A stretch of DNA of 64,000 nucleotides from Clavibacter michiganensis (lineage in GTDB: Bacteria; Actinomycetota; Actinomycetes; Actinomycetales; Microbacteriaceae). Position numbers and translations under genes: made by a program. Where the stretch lies: NCBI RefSeq assembly GCF_002151125.1, contig NZ_MDJZ01000003.1, positions 62,001-126,000 of the forward strand, given 5' to 3'. Below, piece by piece: positions 32,135-40,487 of this stretch (position 1 is the stretch's first letter; every line of letters starts with the position of its first letter). The notes below the pieces were generated by a model. It saw only the letters and a list, made by a program, of their open reading frames with translations, was not told where the DNA came from and did not search any database.

Positions 32135-33181
32135 CTAGACCTCGATCCCGACGCCCTCCCACGCCGCCTGGACCGCGGCGACCTCGGACGCGCCCTCACC
32201 GTATCGCGCCGACGCCGCGGCGATCGTGGCGCGGGCGAAGGCCTCGAAGTCGGCGTCGGCCCGGACGGCGCCCGACTCGATCACGTCGTACCAGACGCGT
32301 CCGGCGCCCTCCCAGGCCTCGCCGCCGATCGCGGTGGCCGCCAGGAAGAACGCCCGGTTCGGGATCCCCGAGTTGATGTGGACGCCGCCGTTGTCCTCCT
32401 GCGTCTCCACGTAGTCGTCCATGTGCCCGGGCTGCGGGTCCTTCCCGAGCACGTCGTCGTCGTACGCGGTGCCGGGCGCGCGCATCGACCGCAGCGCGAG
32501 CCCCGTCGACCGCTCGAGGAAGAGCTCGGCGCCGACGAGCCAGGTCGCCTCGTCCGCGGTCTGCCCGAGCGCGTGCTGCTCCACGAGCACGCCGAACACG
32601 TCGGAGATGGACTCGTTGAGCGCGCCCGACTGGCCCTGGTAGACGAGGCCGAGCGTGAGCTCGGTGACCCCGTGCGCCAGCTCGTGGCCGATGACCGTCA
32701 GCGAGCGCGTGAACGGCGCGAAGACCTCGCCGTCCCCGTCGCCGAAGACCATGCGCGTGCCGTCCCAGAACGCGTTGTCGTACTCCTCGCCGTAGTGCAC
32801 GGTCGCGAGCAGGGGCAGCCCGCGGTCGTCGAGCGACTCCCGGCCGTACACCTCCGAGAACAGGGCGTAGGTGGCGCCGAGCCCCGCGTAGGCCTCGTCG
32901 ACCTGGGCGTCGCCCGTGTCGGGCGCGCCCTCGACGCGCACCGTGCGGCCGGGCAGCTCCTCGCGGTTCCCCGCGTCCGAGATCGTGCGGTGGATCCCCG
33001 ACGGGTCCCGCTCCGCGAGCGCCGACGCGTCGGGAGCGGCGCCCGGCCCGCGGCGGTCGTGGATGAGCGGCCCCTGGTCGCGGAGCGCGCGCCGCGCGGC
33101 CTGCCGGGCGGCGGCCATGCGGTCCGGGTCGGCCTCGGCGAGGCGGGTCAGCAGGTACGGCGGGAGGATCGTGCGTCTCAT
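32135..33181 (-). CDS. Protealysin-like M4 family metallopeptidase
   Basis: A 348-residue thermolysin-family protease. Zinc and catalytic residues are complete: HELAH (His166, Glu167, His170), Glu190 in GALNESISDVFG and the transition-state His268 in VHINSGIPNRAF. The propeptide is short and carries the PPYLL motif (residues 7-11) that marks the protealysin-like subgroup. No signal peptide is visible, in agreement with that subgroup, whose export route is unclear. The TAG stop directly abuts the emfourin-like GTG start, giving a protease-inhibitor-DUF3097 operon. Confidence 0.9.
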   Translation of the reverse strand: MRRTILPPYLLTRLAEADPDRMAAARQAARRALRDQGPLIHDRRGPGAAPDASALAERDPSGIHRTISDAGNREELPGRTVRVEGAPDTGDAQVDEAYAGLGATYALFSEVYGRESLDDRGLPLLATVHYGEEYDNAFWDGTRMVFGDGDGEVFAPFTRSLTVIGHELAHGVTELTLGLVYQGQSGALNESISDVFGVLVEQHALGQTADEATWLVGAELFLERSTGLALRSMRAPGTAYDDDVLGKDPQPGHMDDYVETQEDNGGVHINSGIPNRAFFLAATAIGGEAWEGAGRVWYDVIESGAVRADADFEAFARATIAAASARYGEGASEVAAVQAAWEGVGIEV

Positions 33182-33274
33182 GACCCGAGACTCGCACGAG
33201 GCGGCGACATCGTCACGGGTCCCGGCGGATCCGGCGCCGGGGTCGCGGACGCCGGTCCCGTGCCGTACGGTGCG

Positions 33275-33979
33275 TCAGCTCGTCCAGCGGTAGCCGAGCT
33301 CCGGCCGGCCGGGCGTCCCGTAGCGCGGCACGCGCTCCACCTGGCCGACGTCGGCGAGGTACTCGAGGTACCGGCGCGCGGTCACGCGCGACACGTCGAG
33401 CGCGCCGGACACCTCCGCGGCCGAGACGCCCTCCTGGCCGCCGGTCGCGGACCCGTCGCGGCGGGCGATCCCGCGCACGAGGTCGAGCGTCTCGGTCGAC
33501 ATCCCCTTGGGCAGCCGGGCGTCCGACGCGGGGGAGCGGAGGGCCGCGAGAGCCCGGTCGACCTGCAGCTGCGTGGTGCTGCCGCTGCCCGCGCCGAGGC
33601 CCTCGCGGTATCCGACGTACGCCGCCATCTTCTCGGCGAACGCCGCGAACGTGAACGGCTTGATGAGGTACTGCACGATCCCCGCCGTCACCGAGCTGCG
33701 CACCACGGCCTGGTCCCGCACGGCGGTCACCGCCACGACGTCGGTCGCGCGCCCGGCCGCCCGCAGCCGCCGGCAGACCTCGAGGCCGTGCACGTCGGGC
33801 AGCGTCATGTCGAGGAGCACCAGGTCGATCCCGTCGGGCCCCGCCTCGGCGACGAGCCGCAGCGCCTCGCCGCCCGTGTGCGCGACACCGGCCACCTCGA
33901 AGCCGTCGAGCCGGCCGACGTAGAGGGCGTGGGCCTCCGCGGTCAGCACGTCGTCGTCGACGACCAGCACGCGGATCAC
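33275..33979 (-). CDS. Response regulator, CitB/DcuR type
   Basis: A 234-residue regulator with a receiver domain (acidic DDD at 8-10, phosphoacceptor Asp57 in LVLLDMTLPDVHG, Lys107 in QYLIKPF) and a C-terminal helix-turn-helix (VSAAEVSGALDVSRVTARRYLEYL). This architecture is that of the CitB/DcuR/MalR group, which answers to citrate or C4-dicarboxylates. The GTG start lies in a GTGA overlap with the kinase gene. The divergent DctA-type symporter is the probable target. Confidence 0.89.
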   Translation of the reverse strand: MIRVLVVDDDVLTAEAHALYVGRLDGFEVAGVAHTGGEALRLVAEAGPDGIDLVLLDMTLPDVHGLEVCRRLRAAGRATDVVAVTAVRDQAVVRSSVTAGIVQYLIKPFTFAAFAEKMAAYVGYREGLGAGSGSTTQLQVDRALAALRSPASDARLPKGMSTETLDLVRGIARRDGSATGGQEGVSAAEVSGALDVSRVTARRYLEYLADVGQVERVPRYGTPGRPELGYRWTS

Positions 33980-35724
33980 GCGCGCACCCCGCCGTCGCGA
34001 GCGCCCGCGCCGTCGGGATCCCGGGCCGCGTCGGCCCCGTCCACGGAGCGCGCGGCCGCATCCGCGGGCAGCTCGACGCGCACGCGCGCCCCGCCCAGCG
34101 GAGCGTCGGCGTCGCCCACCTCGACCCGCCCGCCGAGCCGCTCGGCCGAGCGCGCGACGAGCGCGAGCCCCACCCCGCGCGGCCCGGCATCCCCCGCCTT
34201 CGTCGTGATCCCGAACTCCAGCACGCGCGGCCGCACCGCCGGATCCACGCCCGGCCCGTCGTCCGCCACCTCGACGACGAGCCCGCCCCCGTCCGTCCGC
34301 GACAGCGACAGCTCCACGCGCCCGCGGTCCGCCCCGCGCGCCGTCGCGACCGACGGGTCCGCCGCCGCGTCGATCGCGTTGTCGACCAGGTTCCCGACGA
34401 TCGTCACGAGCTCCGTCGCGGGGACGCCGGGATCGCCCGTCCCGTCGGCCACGTGCACGGTCAGCTCCACGCCCCGCTCCGCCGCCTGCGCCGTCTTGCC
34501 GCGCACGAGCGCCCGCACGACGGGATCCGCGTCCTCCGCCAGCCCGCCCTCCGACGCGCGCCGGTCCGTCTCGAGCTCCGACGCCGCGAGGTCGAGCGCT
34601 TCACGCGGCCGCTCCAGCTCGATGAGCGAGACGATCGTGTGCAGCCGGTTGGCGAACTCGTGCGTCTGCGCGCGCATGGCGTCCGAGAGCGTCCGCAGCG
34701 TCGCGAGCTCGCCCGACAGGCGCTGGATCTCCGTCCGGTCCCGCAGCGTCGTCACCGTGCCGAGCCGCGCGGCGCTCCCGGTGCGGCCGGTCGGGAGCGC
34801 CGGCCGCTGCGTCACCACGAGGACGCGTCCGCTCGGGAGGTGCACGACCTCGTCGGCCGTCGTCCCCGCCACGAGCAGCCGCTCGATCGCGGGCGGCAGC
34901 CCCAGCGCGCGGACCTCGACGGGACCCGTGGCGGGATCCAGCTCGAGGTCGAGCAGCTCGGCCGCCTGGTCGTTGTGGAGCACGAGCCGCCGGTCGCGGT
35001 CGACGAGCACGATCCCCTCGCCGACCGAGTGCAATACCGACTCGTAGTACGCGAGCATGCGCGCCATCTCCTCGGGCCCGAGCCCCCAGGTGGTGCGCTC
35101 GAGCGACCGGCTGAGGAGGACCGCCCCGGCCGCGAGCAGGAGCGCGAGCGCCCCGACCGTGCCGACGAGGCCGGGGAGGCGCGCGCCGAGCACCTCGGTG
35201 ACGCGGTCGACGGTGACGCCGGCGGCGACCAGCCCGACGATGCCGCCGTCCGCGTCGCGCACCGGCACCACCGCGCGGACGCTCGGCCCGAGCGTCCCGG
35301 TGAAGGTCTCGGTCATCGACCGCCCGGCGAGCGCGGGGCCCGTGGTGCCCAGGTACCTCCGGCCGATCTCGTCCGGGTCCGGGTGGGTCACGCGCACGGT
35401 GTCGCGGTCCATGATCGTGACGAAGTCGACGCCGGTGTCGCGCGTCACGTCGCGCGAGTAGTCGAGGAGGGCGCCCGTGGGATCCGCGGACGCGAGCCCC
35501 TCCGCCACCCGCGGCGAGTCGGCCACGGTCGTCGCGACCGCGAGGCTCCGGTCGGCGGCGGCCTGCTCGGCGCGCTGGCGGGAGTCGGCCCACAGGGCCG
35601 CGGTCGCCACGACGGCGACCAGCACGAGGACCGCGAGCTGGACCACGAGGAGCCGGGCGGCGATCCCGCGGGGGAGGCCCACGGGCGAGCGGCGGACCCG
35701 GTCGGCGAGCGCGCGTCGGGCCAT
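33976..35724 (-). CDS. Sensor histidine kinase, CitA/DcuS type
   Basis: A 582-residue kinase. Helix one (about 24-46) and helix two (about 184-205) enclose an extracellular sensing domain of about 135 residues (TRDTGVDFVTIMDRDTVRVTHPDP, the sCache/PAS pattern of CitA and DcuS). A cytosolic PAS domain follows (YESVLHSVGEGIVLVDRDRRLVLHN, 228-251), then the H-box MRAQTHEFANRLHTI with His355, and the ATPase boxes NLVDNAIDAA, DDGPGVD and GVGLALVARSAERLGG. AGGAGG precedes the ATG. The 30-residue C-terminal tail is disordered. Likely ligand: C4-dicarboxylate or citrate, by family and by the divergent symporter. Confidence 0.9.
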   Translation of the reverse strand: MARRALADRVRRSPVGLPRGIAARLLVVQLAVLVLVAVVATAALWADSRQRAEQAAADRSLAVATTVADSPRVAEGLASADPTGALLDYSRDVTRDTGVDFVTIMDRDTVRVTHPDPDEIGRRYLGTTGPALAGRSMTETFTGTLGPSVRAVVPVRDADGGIVGLVAAGVTVDRVTEVLGARLPGLVGTVGALALLLAAGAVLLSRSLERTTWGLGPEEMARMLAYYESVLHSVGEGIVLVDRDRRLVLHNDQAAELLDLELDPATGPVEVRALGLPPAIERLLVAGTTADEVVHLPSGRVLVVTQRPALPTGRTGSAARLGTVTTLRDRTEIQRLSGELATLRTLSDAMRAQTHEFANRLHTIVSLIELERPREALDLAASELETDRRASEGGLAEDADPVVRALVRGKTAQAAERGVELTVHVADGTGDPGVPATELVTIVGNLVDNAIDAAADPSVATARGADRGRVELSLSRTDGGGLVVEVADDGPGVDPAVRPRVLEFGITTKAGDAGPRGVGLALVARSAERLGGRVEVGDADAPLGGARVRVELPADAAARSVDGADAARDPDGAGARDGGVRA

Positions 35725-35865
35725 GCTGCCTCCTCGCGTCCGCGGCCGGCACCCGGCAGGAACATTATGAACACAACGCGAGGGCGCCCCCGCGCGTGGG
35801 TCATCCTGACGAGGACCGCCTGGCGCACCCGTGCGCCGGCGCCGCTCACGAGACAAGGACGTCCC

Positions 35866-37251
35866 ATGACCAACCCCATCGCCGCGCTCCGTCGCCTGGA
35901 CCGCCAGCACTACCTCTACATCGCCGTCATCGTCGCGGTGATCCTCGGCGTCACGGTCGGGCTCGTCGCCCCGGAGACCGGCGTCGCGCTCAAGCCCGTG
36001 GGCGACGCGTTCGTCGCGCTCATCAAGATGATGATCGCGCCCATCATCTTCTGCACCATCGTGCTCGGCGTCGGATCCGTGGCGAAGGCCGCGACGGTCG
36101 GCCGGGTCGGCGGGCTCGCGCTCCTCTACTTCATCGTCATGTCGACCTTCGCGCTCGCGATCGGCCTGGTGGTCGGCAACCTCATCCACCCGGGCGAGGG
36201 CCTCGACCTCAGCGGCCTGCGCGCGCCGGAGGGCTCGACGGAGGCGGCGGGGGAGACGGACTTCCTGCTCTCGATCATCCCCACGTCCCTGCTGTCGTCG
36301 CTCACCTCGGGCAGCATCCTGCAGACGCTGTTCGTCGCGCTCCTCGTCGGCTTCGCGCTGCAGCAGCTCGGGAAGCGCGGCGAGCCCGTGCTCGAGGGGA
36401 TCCGCAACATCCAGATCCTCGTGTTCCGCATCCTCAGCATGGTGATGTGGGTCGCCCCGCTCGGTGCGTTCGGCGCCATCGCCGCGGTCGTCGGCGCCAC
36501 CGGGTTCCAGGCCGTCATCAGCCTCGCGACCCTCATGATCGGCTTCTACATCACGTGCGCGCTGTTCATCGTGGTGGTGCTCGGCACGCTCCTCTGGTTC
36601 GTCGCCCGCGTCAGCATCTTCAAGCTCATGCGCTACCTCGGCCGCGAGTACCTGCTCATCGTGTCCACGTCCTCGTCGGAGGTCGCGCTGCCCCGCCTCA
36701 TCGCGAAGATGGAGCACGTGGGCGTCTCCAAGCCCGTCGTCGGCATCACAGTGCCCACGGGCTACTCGTTCAACCTCGACGGCACGGCCATCTACCTCAC
36801 GATGGCGTCGCTGTTCATCGCGAGCGCGCTCGGCAGCCCGCTGGCCATCGGCGAGCAGGTGTCGCTGCTGGTGTTCATGATCATCGCGTCCAAGGGCGCC
36901 GCGGGCGTCACGGGCGCCGGCCTCGCCACCCTCGCGGGCGGCCTCCAGTCCCACCGCCCGGACCTCGTGGACGGCGTCGGCCTCATCGTCGGCATCGACC
37001 GGTTCATGTCGGAGGCGCGCGCGCTCACGAACTTCACCGGCAACGCCGTCGCGACGCTCCTCATCGGCACCTGGACGCGCGGCATCGACGCCGACCGCGT
37101 CGCCCTGGTCCTCGGCGGCGGCGACCCGTTCGACGAGAAGAGCATGGGCACGGAGCACGAGGGCGAGCTGGAGGCTCCGGCCGAGGCCCTGGAGGCCGAC
37201 GTCACGCGGTCAGGCGAGCTCGGCGACGGGCCCCGCGCCGCCGCCCGCTGA
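35866..37251 (+). CDS. dctA: DctA-type dicarboxylate/cation symporter
   Basis: A 461-residue transporter of the glutamate/dicarboxylate:cation symporter family, with eight helices and two re-entrant loops. Visible motifs are FVALIKMMIAPIIFCTIVLGV, the serine-rich loop LIVSTSSSEVALPRLIAKME, the conserved VPTGYSFNLDGTAIYLTM, and VGIDRFMSEARALTNFTGNAVAT. It imports succinate, fumarate or malate with protons or sodium. The gene is divergent from the CitA/DcuS-type kinase gene; the 141-base intergenic region contains the only clearly AT-rich stretch nearby (around 35760-35778, CATAAT on the minus strand). Confidence 0.9.
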   Translation: MTNPIAALRRLDRQHYLYIAVIVAVILGVTVGLVAPETGVALKPVGDAFVALIKMMIAPIIFCTIVLGVGSVAKAATVGRVGGLALLYFIVMSTFALAIGLVVGNLIHPGEGLDLSGLRAPEGSTEAAGETDFLLSIIPTSLLSSLTSGSILQTLFVALLVGFALQQLGKRGEPVLEGIRNIQILVFRILSMVMWVAPLGAFGAIAAVVGATGFQAVISLATLMIGFYITCALFIVVVLGTLLWFVARVSIFKLMRYLGREYLLIVSTSSSEVALPRLIAKMEHVGVSKPVVGITVPTGYSFNLDGTAIYLTMASLFIASALGSPLAIGEQVSLLVFMIIASKGAAGVTGAGLATLAGGLQSHRPDLVDGVGLIVGIDRFMSEARALTNFTGNAVATLLIGTWTRGIDADRVALVLGGGDPFDEKSMGTEHEGELEAPAEALEADVTRSGELGDGPRAAAR

Positions 37252-37339
37252 CGGGGACCGGGGCCACGCCCGGGTGCCGCCCGCCGTGGTCCCGGCCGTG
37301 TCCGATCCGTTACGCTGTCAGGTCACAGGAGGTACGACC

Positions 37340-37822
37340 ATGGATGGACGCGAAGAGGGTCACGGCGCCACGCGCGTGCCCGAGCAGTACACGAGCACGG
37401 ACACCACGGCCACCTTCCGCGATGAGCTCGGAGCGGCTCTCGCGGGCCTCGACGGAGCCGTCTCTGCGGAGGAGAAGGACGCCGTCACGGCGCTCCCGTC
37501 GGGATCCGCCCTCCTCGTCGTCCGACGCGGCCCGAACCAGGGTGCGCGCTTCCTGCTCGACGCGGACGTGACGGTCGCCGGCCGCCACCCCGACGCCGAC
37601 ATCTTCCTCGACGACGTGACCGTGTCCCGCCGTCACGCGGAGTTCGTCCGCGAGGGCACGTCGTTCCAGGTCAAGGACCTCGGCTCGCTCAACGGCACCT
37701 ACTTCGACGGCGTGCGGATCGACACCGCGCTCCTTCAGGACGGCGCGGAGGTGCAGGTGGGCAAGTTCCGCCTCACGTTCTACGCGTCGCGCACCGACCT
37801 CGTCGGCCGGACGATCGAGTAG
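37340..37822 (+). CDS. garA: FHA-domain regulator GarA/OdhI
   Basis: A 160-residue protein. The N-terminal tail carries a TSTDTTATF motif (threonines 22 and 23), matching the ETT phospho-site of GarA/OdhI, followed by an FHA domain (about 70-150) with GRHPDADIFLDDVTVSRRHAEF and LGSLNGTYFDGVRI. Unphosphorylated GarA inhibits 2-oxoglutarate dehydrogenase and stimulates glutamate dehydrogenase; PknB/PknG-type kinases phosphorylate it and switch it off. An AGGAGG site precedes the ATG and a TACGCT -10 box lies at 37313-37318. Its stop overlaps ftsR by one base. Confidence 0.9.
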   Translation: MDGREEGHGATRVPEQYTSTDTTATFRDELGAALAGLDGAVSAEEKDAVTALPSGSALLVVRRGPNQGARFLLDADVTVAGRHPDADIFLDDVTVSRRHAEFVREGTSFQVKDLGSLNGTYFDGVRIDTALLQDGAEVQVGKFRLTFYASRTDLVGRTIE

Positions 37823-38523
37823 TGCCGGCGTCCGCCGCCCGGTCGACGCCAGCCCGCACCCCCGGACTCCTCAGCATCGGGCAGGTGCTCGCGCGCCTCA
37901 CCCCGGAGTTCCCCGACCTCACCAACAGCAAGCTCCGCTTCCTCGAGGAGCAGGGGCTCGTCCAGCCGTCCCGCACGGAGTCCGGCTACCGCAAGTTCAG
38001 CCCCGCGGACGTGGAGCGCCTCCGCACCGTCCTCGGGATGCAGCGGGACCACTACCTGCCGCTGAAGGTCATCCGCTCCTACCTGCACGACCTCGACGCC
38101 GGGCTGTCGCCCGCGCTCCCCGGCGGCACGCCCGTCCCGCACGTGTCCATGCTCGACCAGGAGCGGCGGTACAGCCGCGCCGAGCTCGTCCGCGAGTCCG
38201 GCGCCACGGCCCCGCTCCTCGGCGACGCCATCACGGCCGGGGTGCTCATGCCGGCGGAGGTCTACGGCGAGGAGGCCGTGCAGGTGATGCGCGCGCTCGT
38301 CGAGCTGCAGCGCACCGGCATCGACCCGCGCCACCTCCGCGGCTTCCGCCAGGCGGCGGAGCGCGAGCTGAGCCTCATCGAGTCGGCCCTCGTGCCCGTG
38401 TCCCGGCGTCGCGACGCCTCGAGCCGTGCCCACGCCGCCGAGCTCGCGCGGGAGATCGCCACGCAGCTCGAGGTCGTGCGGGGGAGCCTCATCCGCTCCG
38501 CCCTCGGCCGCCTCTCGTCCTGA
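37822..38523 (+). CDS. ftsR: MerR family regulator FtsR
   Basis: A 233-residue MerR-type activator. The winged helix is LLSIGQVLARLTPEFPDLTNSKLRFLEEQGLVQPSRTESGYRKFSPADVERL (about residues 14-67), followed by a helical dimer region and a C-terminal domain. The placement directly after garA matches the actinobacterial FtsR (Corynebacterium) and Rv1828 (Mycobacterium) position; FtsR activates ftsZ. It starts at a GTG that overlaps the garA TAG by one base. Its last six codons and stop are part of the first copy of a 46-bp tandem repeat. Confidence 0.88.
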   Translation: MPASAARSTPARTPGLLSIGQVLARLTPEFPDLTNSKLRFLEEQGLVQPSRTESGYRKFSPADVERLRTVLGMQRDHYLPLKVIRSYLHDLDAGLSPALPGGTPVPHVSMLDQERRYSRAELVRESGATAPLLGDAITAGVLMPAEVYGEEAVQVMRALVELQRTGIDPRHLRGFRQAAERELSLIESALVPVSRRRDASSRAHAAELAREIATQLEVVRGSLIRSALGRLSS

Positions 38524-38659
38524 GGTCGCGCTGGTGCCGGGGTCCGCGCTCGGCCGCCTCTCGTCCTGAGGTCGCGCTGGTGCCGGGGTCCGCGCTCGGC
38601 CGCCTCTCGTCCTGAGGTCGCGCTGGTGCCGGGTCCACGCTCGGTCGCCTCTCGTCTCG
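38503..38659 (+). repeat. 46-bp tandem repeat that includes the ftsR stop codon
   Basis: Copies at 38503-38548, 38549-38594 (both identical), 38595-38639 (45 bases, one G lost and one change) and a partial, diverged fourth at 38640-38659. Each unit holds the last codons of ftsR and its TGA. As 46 is not a multiple of three, the copies after the stop are noncoding. Copy number is likely to vary between strains. Confidence 0.85.
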
Positions 38660-38925
38660 AACGCGCTCGGCCGGCCGGGCGCGGCACGTAGACTGACGTG
38701 TCCGCACGGGGCCGTCCGCACGACGGAGGGGCCCGTCGGGACCGGTCGATGCGCGCCCCCCGCGGGGGCGCGGTGGAGGGCCGGGACGACACGCCGGGCG
38801 CTTCCGCCGGATGTCGTTGATCGGGCCCGCGGGCCCCGCTACCGTGAGAACACGATCCCGACGAACCGACCCGAGCAGCGCACGGACCCCACCGGGGCCA
38901 GCGCCGAGGGGTGGAAGGCAGAACG
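38524..38925. other. 402-base gap without a credible gene
   Basis: This stretch holds copies two to four of the 46-bp repeat, then about 265 bases with a TAGACT at 38690-38695 and a TACCGT near 38840 as possible -10 boxes for the MerR gene at 38926. In mycobacteria the corresponding position between the two MerR genes is occupied by a bifunctional nuclease gene (DUF151); none is readable here on either strand. Confidence 0.6.
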
Positions 38926-39468
38926 ATGAGCGACTCCACCCCGGACTCCGGGCGCTACGACCTCGGTCTGCTCTTCACCGACGGCCTCCCCGAGATGGAC
39001 GCGAGCGCGGGCTACCGCGGCGCCGTCGCCGCCCGGGCCGCGGGGATCACCTACCGCCAGCTCGACTACTGGGCCCGCACCGGCCTCGTCGAGCCCACCG
39101 TCCGCGGGGCGTCCGGTTCCGGCACCCAGCGCCTGTACGGCTTCCGAGACATCCTCGTGCTGAAGCTCGTCAAGCGCCTCCTCGACACCGGCATCTCCCT
39201 GCAGCAGATCCGCACCGCCGTGAACCAGCTCCGCGAGTCCGGCGTCGTCGACCTCGCGCAGACCACCCTCATGAGCGACGGCGCCAGCGTCTACCTCTGC
39301 ACCAGCAACGACGAGGTCATCGACCTCGTGAGCCGCGGCCAGGGCGTGTTCGGCATCGCGGTCGGCAAGGTCCTCCGCGAGGTGGAGCACTCCCTCGTCG
39401 AGATCGACACGCAGACCGTGGATCCCACCGACGAGCTCGCCGCTCGTCGCGCCGTCAAGGCCTCCTGA
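38926..39468 (+). CDS. MerR family regulator (second copy of the garA-ftsR block)
   Basis: A 180-residue MerR protein with RAAGITYRQLDYWARTGLVEPTVRGASGSGTQRLYGFRDILVLKLVKRLLD as winged helix (about residues 35-85) and a short effector part. It corresponds by position and sequence pattern to the Rv1830-like regulator found near garA in mycobacteria. Its targets are unknown to me. ATG 38926 is preferred over GTG 38911, because GGAAGG sits 7-10 bases upstream. Confidence 0.86.
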   Translation: MSDSTPDSGRYDLGLLFTDGLPEMDASAGYRGAVAARAAGITYRQLDYWARTGLVEPTVRGASGSGTQRLYGFRDILVLKLVKRLLDTGISLQQIRTAVNQLRESGVVDLAQTTLMSDGASVYLCTSNDEVIDLVSRGQGVFGIAVGKVLREVEHSLVEIDTQTVDPTDELAARRAVKAS

Positions 39469-39597
39469 GCCGGCACGCCTCGTCCGCGTCTCCGGACCGA
39501 GCCGGGCGCCACCTCCGACGCATGGCAAGGCTGATGCGAAGCGCGCTCATGCCTCGGCGCGCGTCGCGCAGCGGGGCAGGCGGTCGGGGGGACCCGA

Positions 39598-40410
39598 TCA
39601 GCGCGCGGTGTTCTCCGCGTAGTCGCCGATCTTCGCCGTGCGCATGATGCGCTCCAGCAGCTGGTCGAAGTTGCGCGCCATCTCCTGCGCGCTCTCGCCC
39701 GGCCACACGTGCAGCGGCTTCGCGGCGCCCTGCGCCTGCTGGAGGGACGTGCGCTCGGGCAGCTGCGGGCTCAGCACGAGCGGGCCGAACATGTCGCGGA
39801 GCTCCTTGATGCGGAACTGGTGCTCGAGCGACTGGACGCGGGCCCGGTTGACGATGATGCCGAGGGGCTGCAGGCGCGGGGAGAGCCCGCGGCGGATCTC
39901 CTCGATGGCGCGGAGCGCCCGGTCGGCGGCGGCGACCGAGAAGAGGCCGGGCTCGGTGACGACGGTGACCCGGTCGCTGGCCGCCCACGCGGTGCGCGTG
40001 AGGGCGTTGAGCGAGGGCGCGCAGTCGATGAGCACGAGGTCGTAGTCGGCCTCGACGTTCGCGAGCGCCTCCTCGAGCTTCCAGATGTCGCGGATGCTGG
40101 GGTGCGGGCCGTCGAAGTTGATGGCGGACGGGCTGCCGATCATGACGTCGATGGTGCCGGTGCGGCCCTTGGTCCAGCCGCTGGGCGCGATGGCCGCGCG
40201 GACGATCTTCTCCTTGGGGGAGGCGAGGACGTCGGCCACGTTGAGGTGGCCGGCGACCTGGATGTCCATGCCCGTCGACACGTCGGCCTGCGGATCGAGG
40301 TCGACCACGAGGGTCCTCAAGCCGCGGGAGAAGGCGGCGGACGCCAGTCCCAGGGTCACTGTGGTCTTTCCCACGCCCCCCTTGAGGGAGCTGACGCTCA
40401 GTACATGCAC
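39598..40410 (-). CDS. Orphan ParA family ATPase
   Basis: A 270-residue deviant-Walker ATPase: LKGGVGKTT (Walker A, residues 9-17), VVDLDPQADVSTGM (Walker A'), and YDLVLIDCAPSLNALT (Walker B). It has no partner parB or parS nearby, so it is not the chromosome partition gene and may be an orphan ParA/PldP-like positioning protein. A TAGCCT -10 box lies 11 bases before the ATG. It is divergent from pyruvate carboxylase, with 77 bases between. Confidence 0.85.
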   Translation of the reverse strand: MHVLSVSSLKGGVGKTTVTLGLASAAFSRGLRTLVVDLDPQADVSTGMDIQVAGHLNVADVLASPKEKIVRAAIAPSGWTKGRTGTIDVMIGSPSAINFDGPHPSIRDIWKLEEALANVEADYDLVLIDCAPSLNALTRTAWAASDRVTVVTEPGLFSVAAADRALRAIEEIRRGLSPRLQPLGIIVNRARVQSLEHQFRIKELRDMFGPLVLSPQLPERTSLQQAQGAAKPLHVWPGESAQEMARNFDQLLERIMRTAKIGDYAENTAR

Positions 40411-40487
40411 GTGGGAGAGGCTACCGTCGATACTCTGGGAAGACCTAAACGCGCGCGTCCCGAAGCCCGCCGACGAGAGGCCCCGCC

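Noticed and set aside
38503-38659. The 46-bp repeat as a CRISPR array
   Set aside because: Copies are directly adjacent without spacers, and no cas genes are present.
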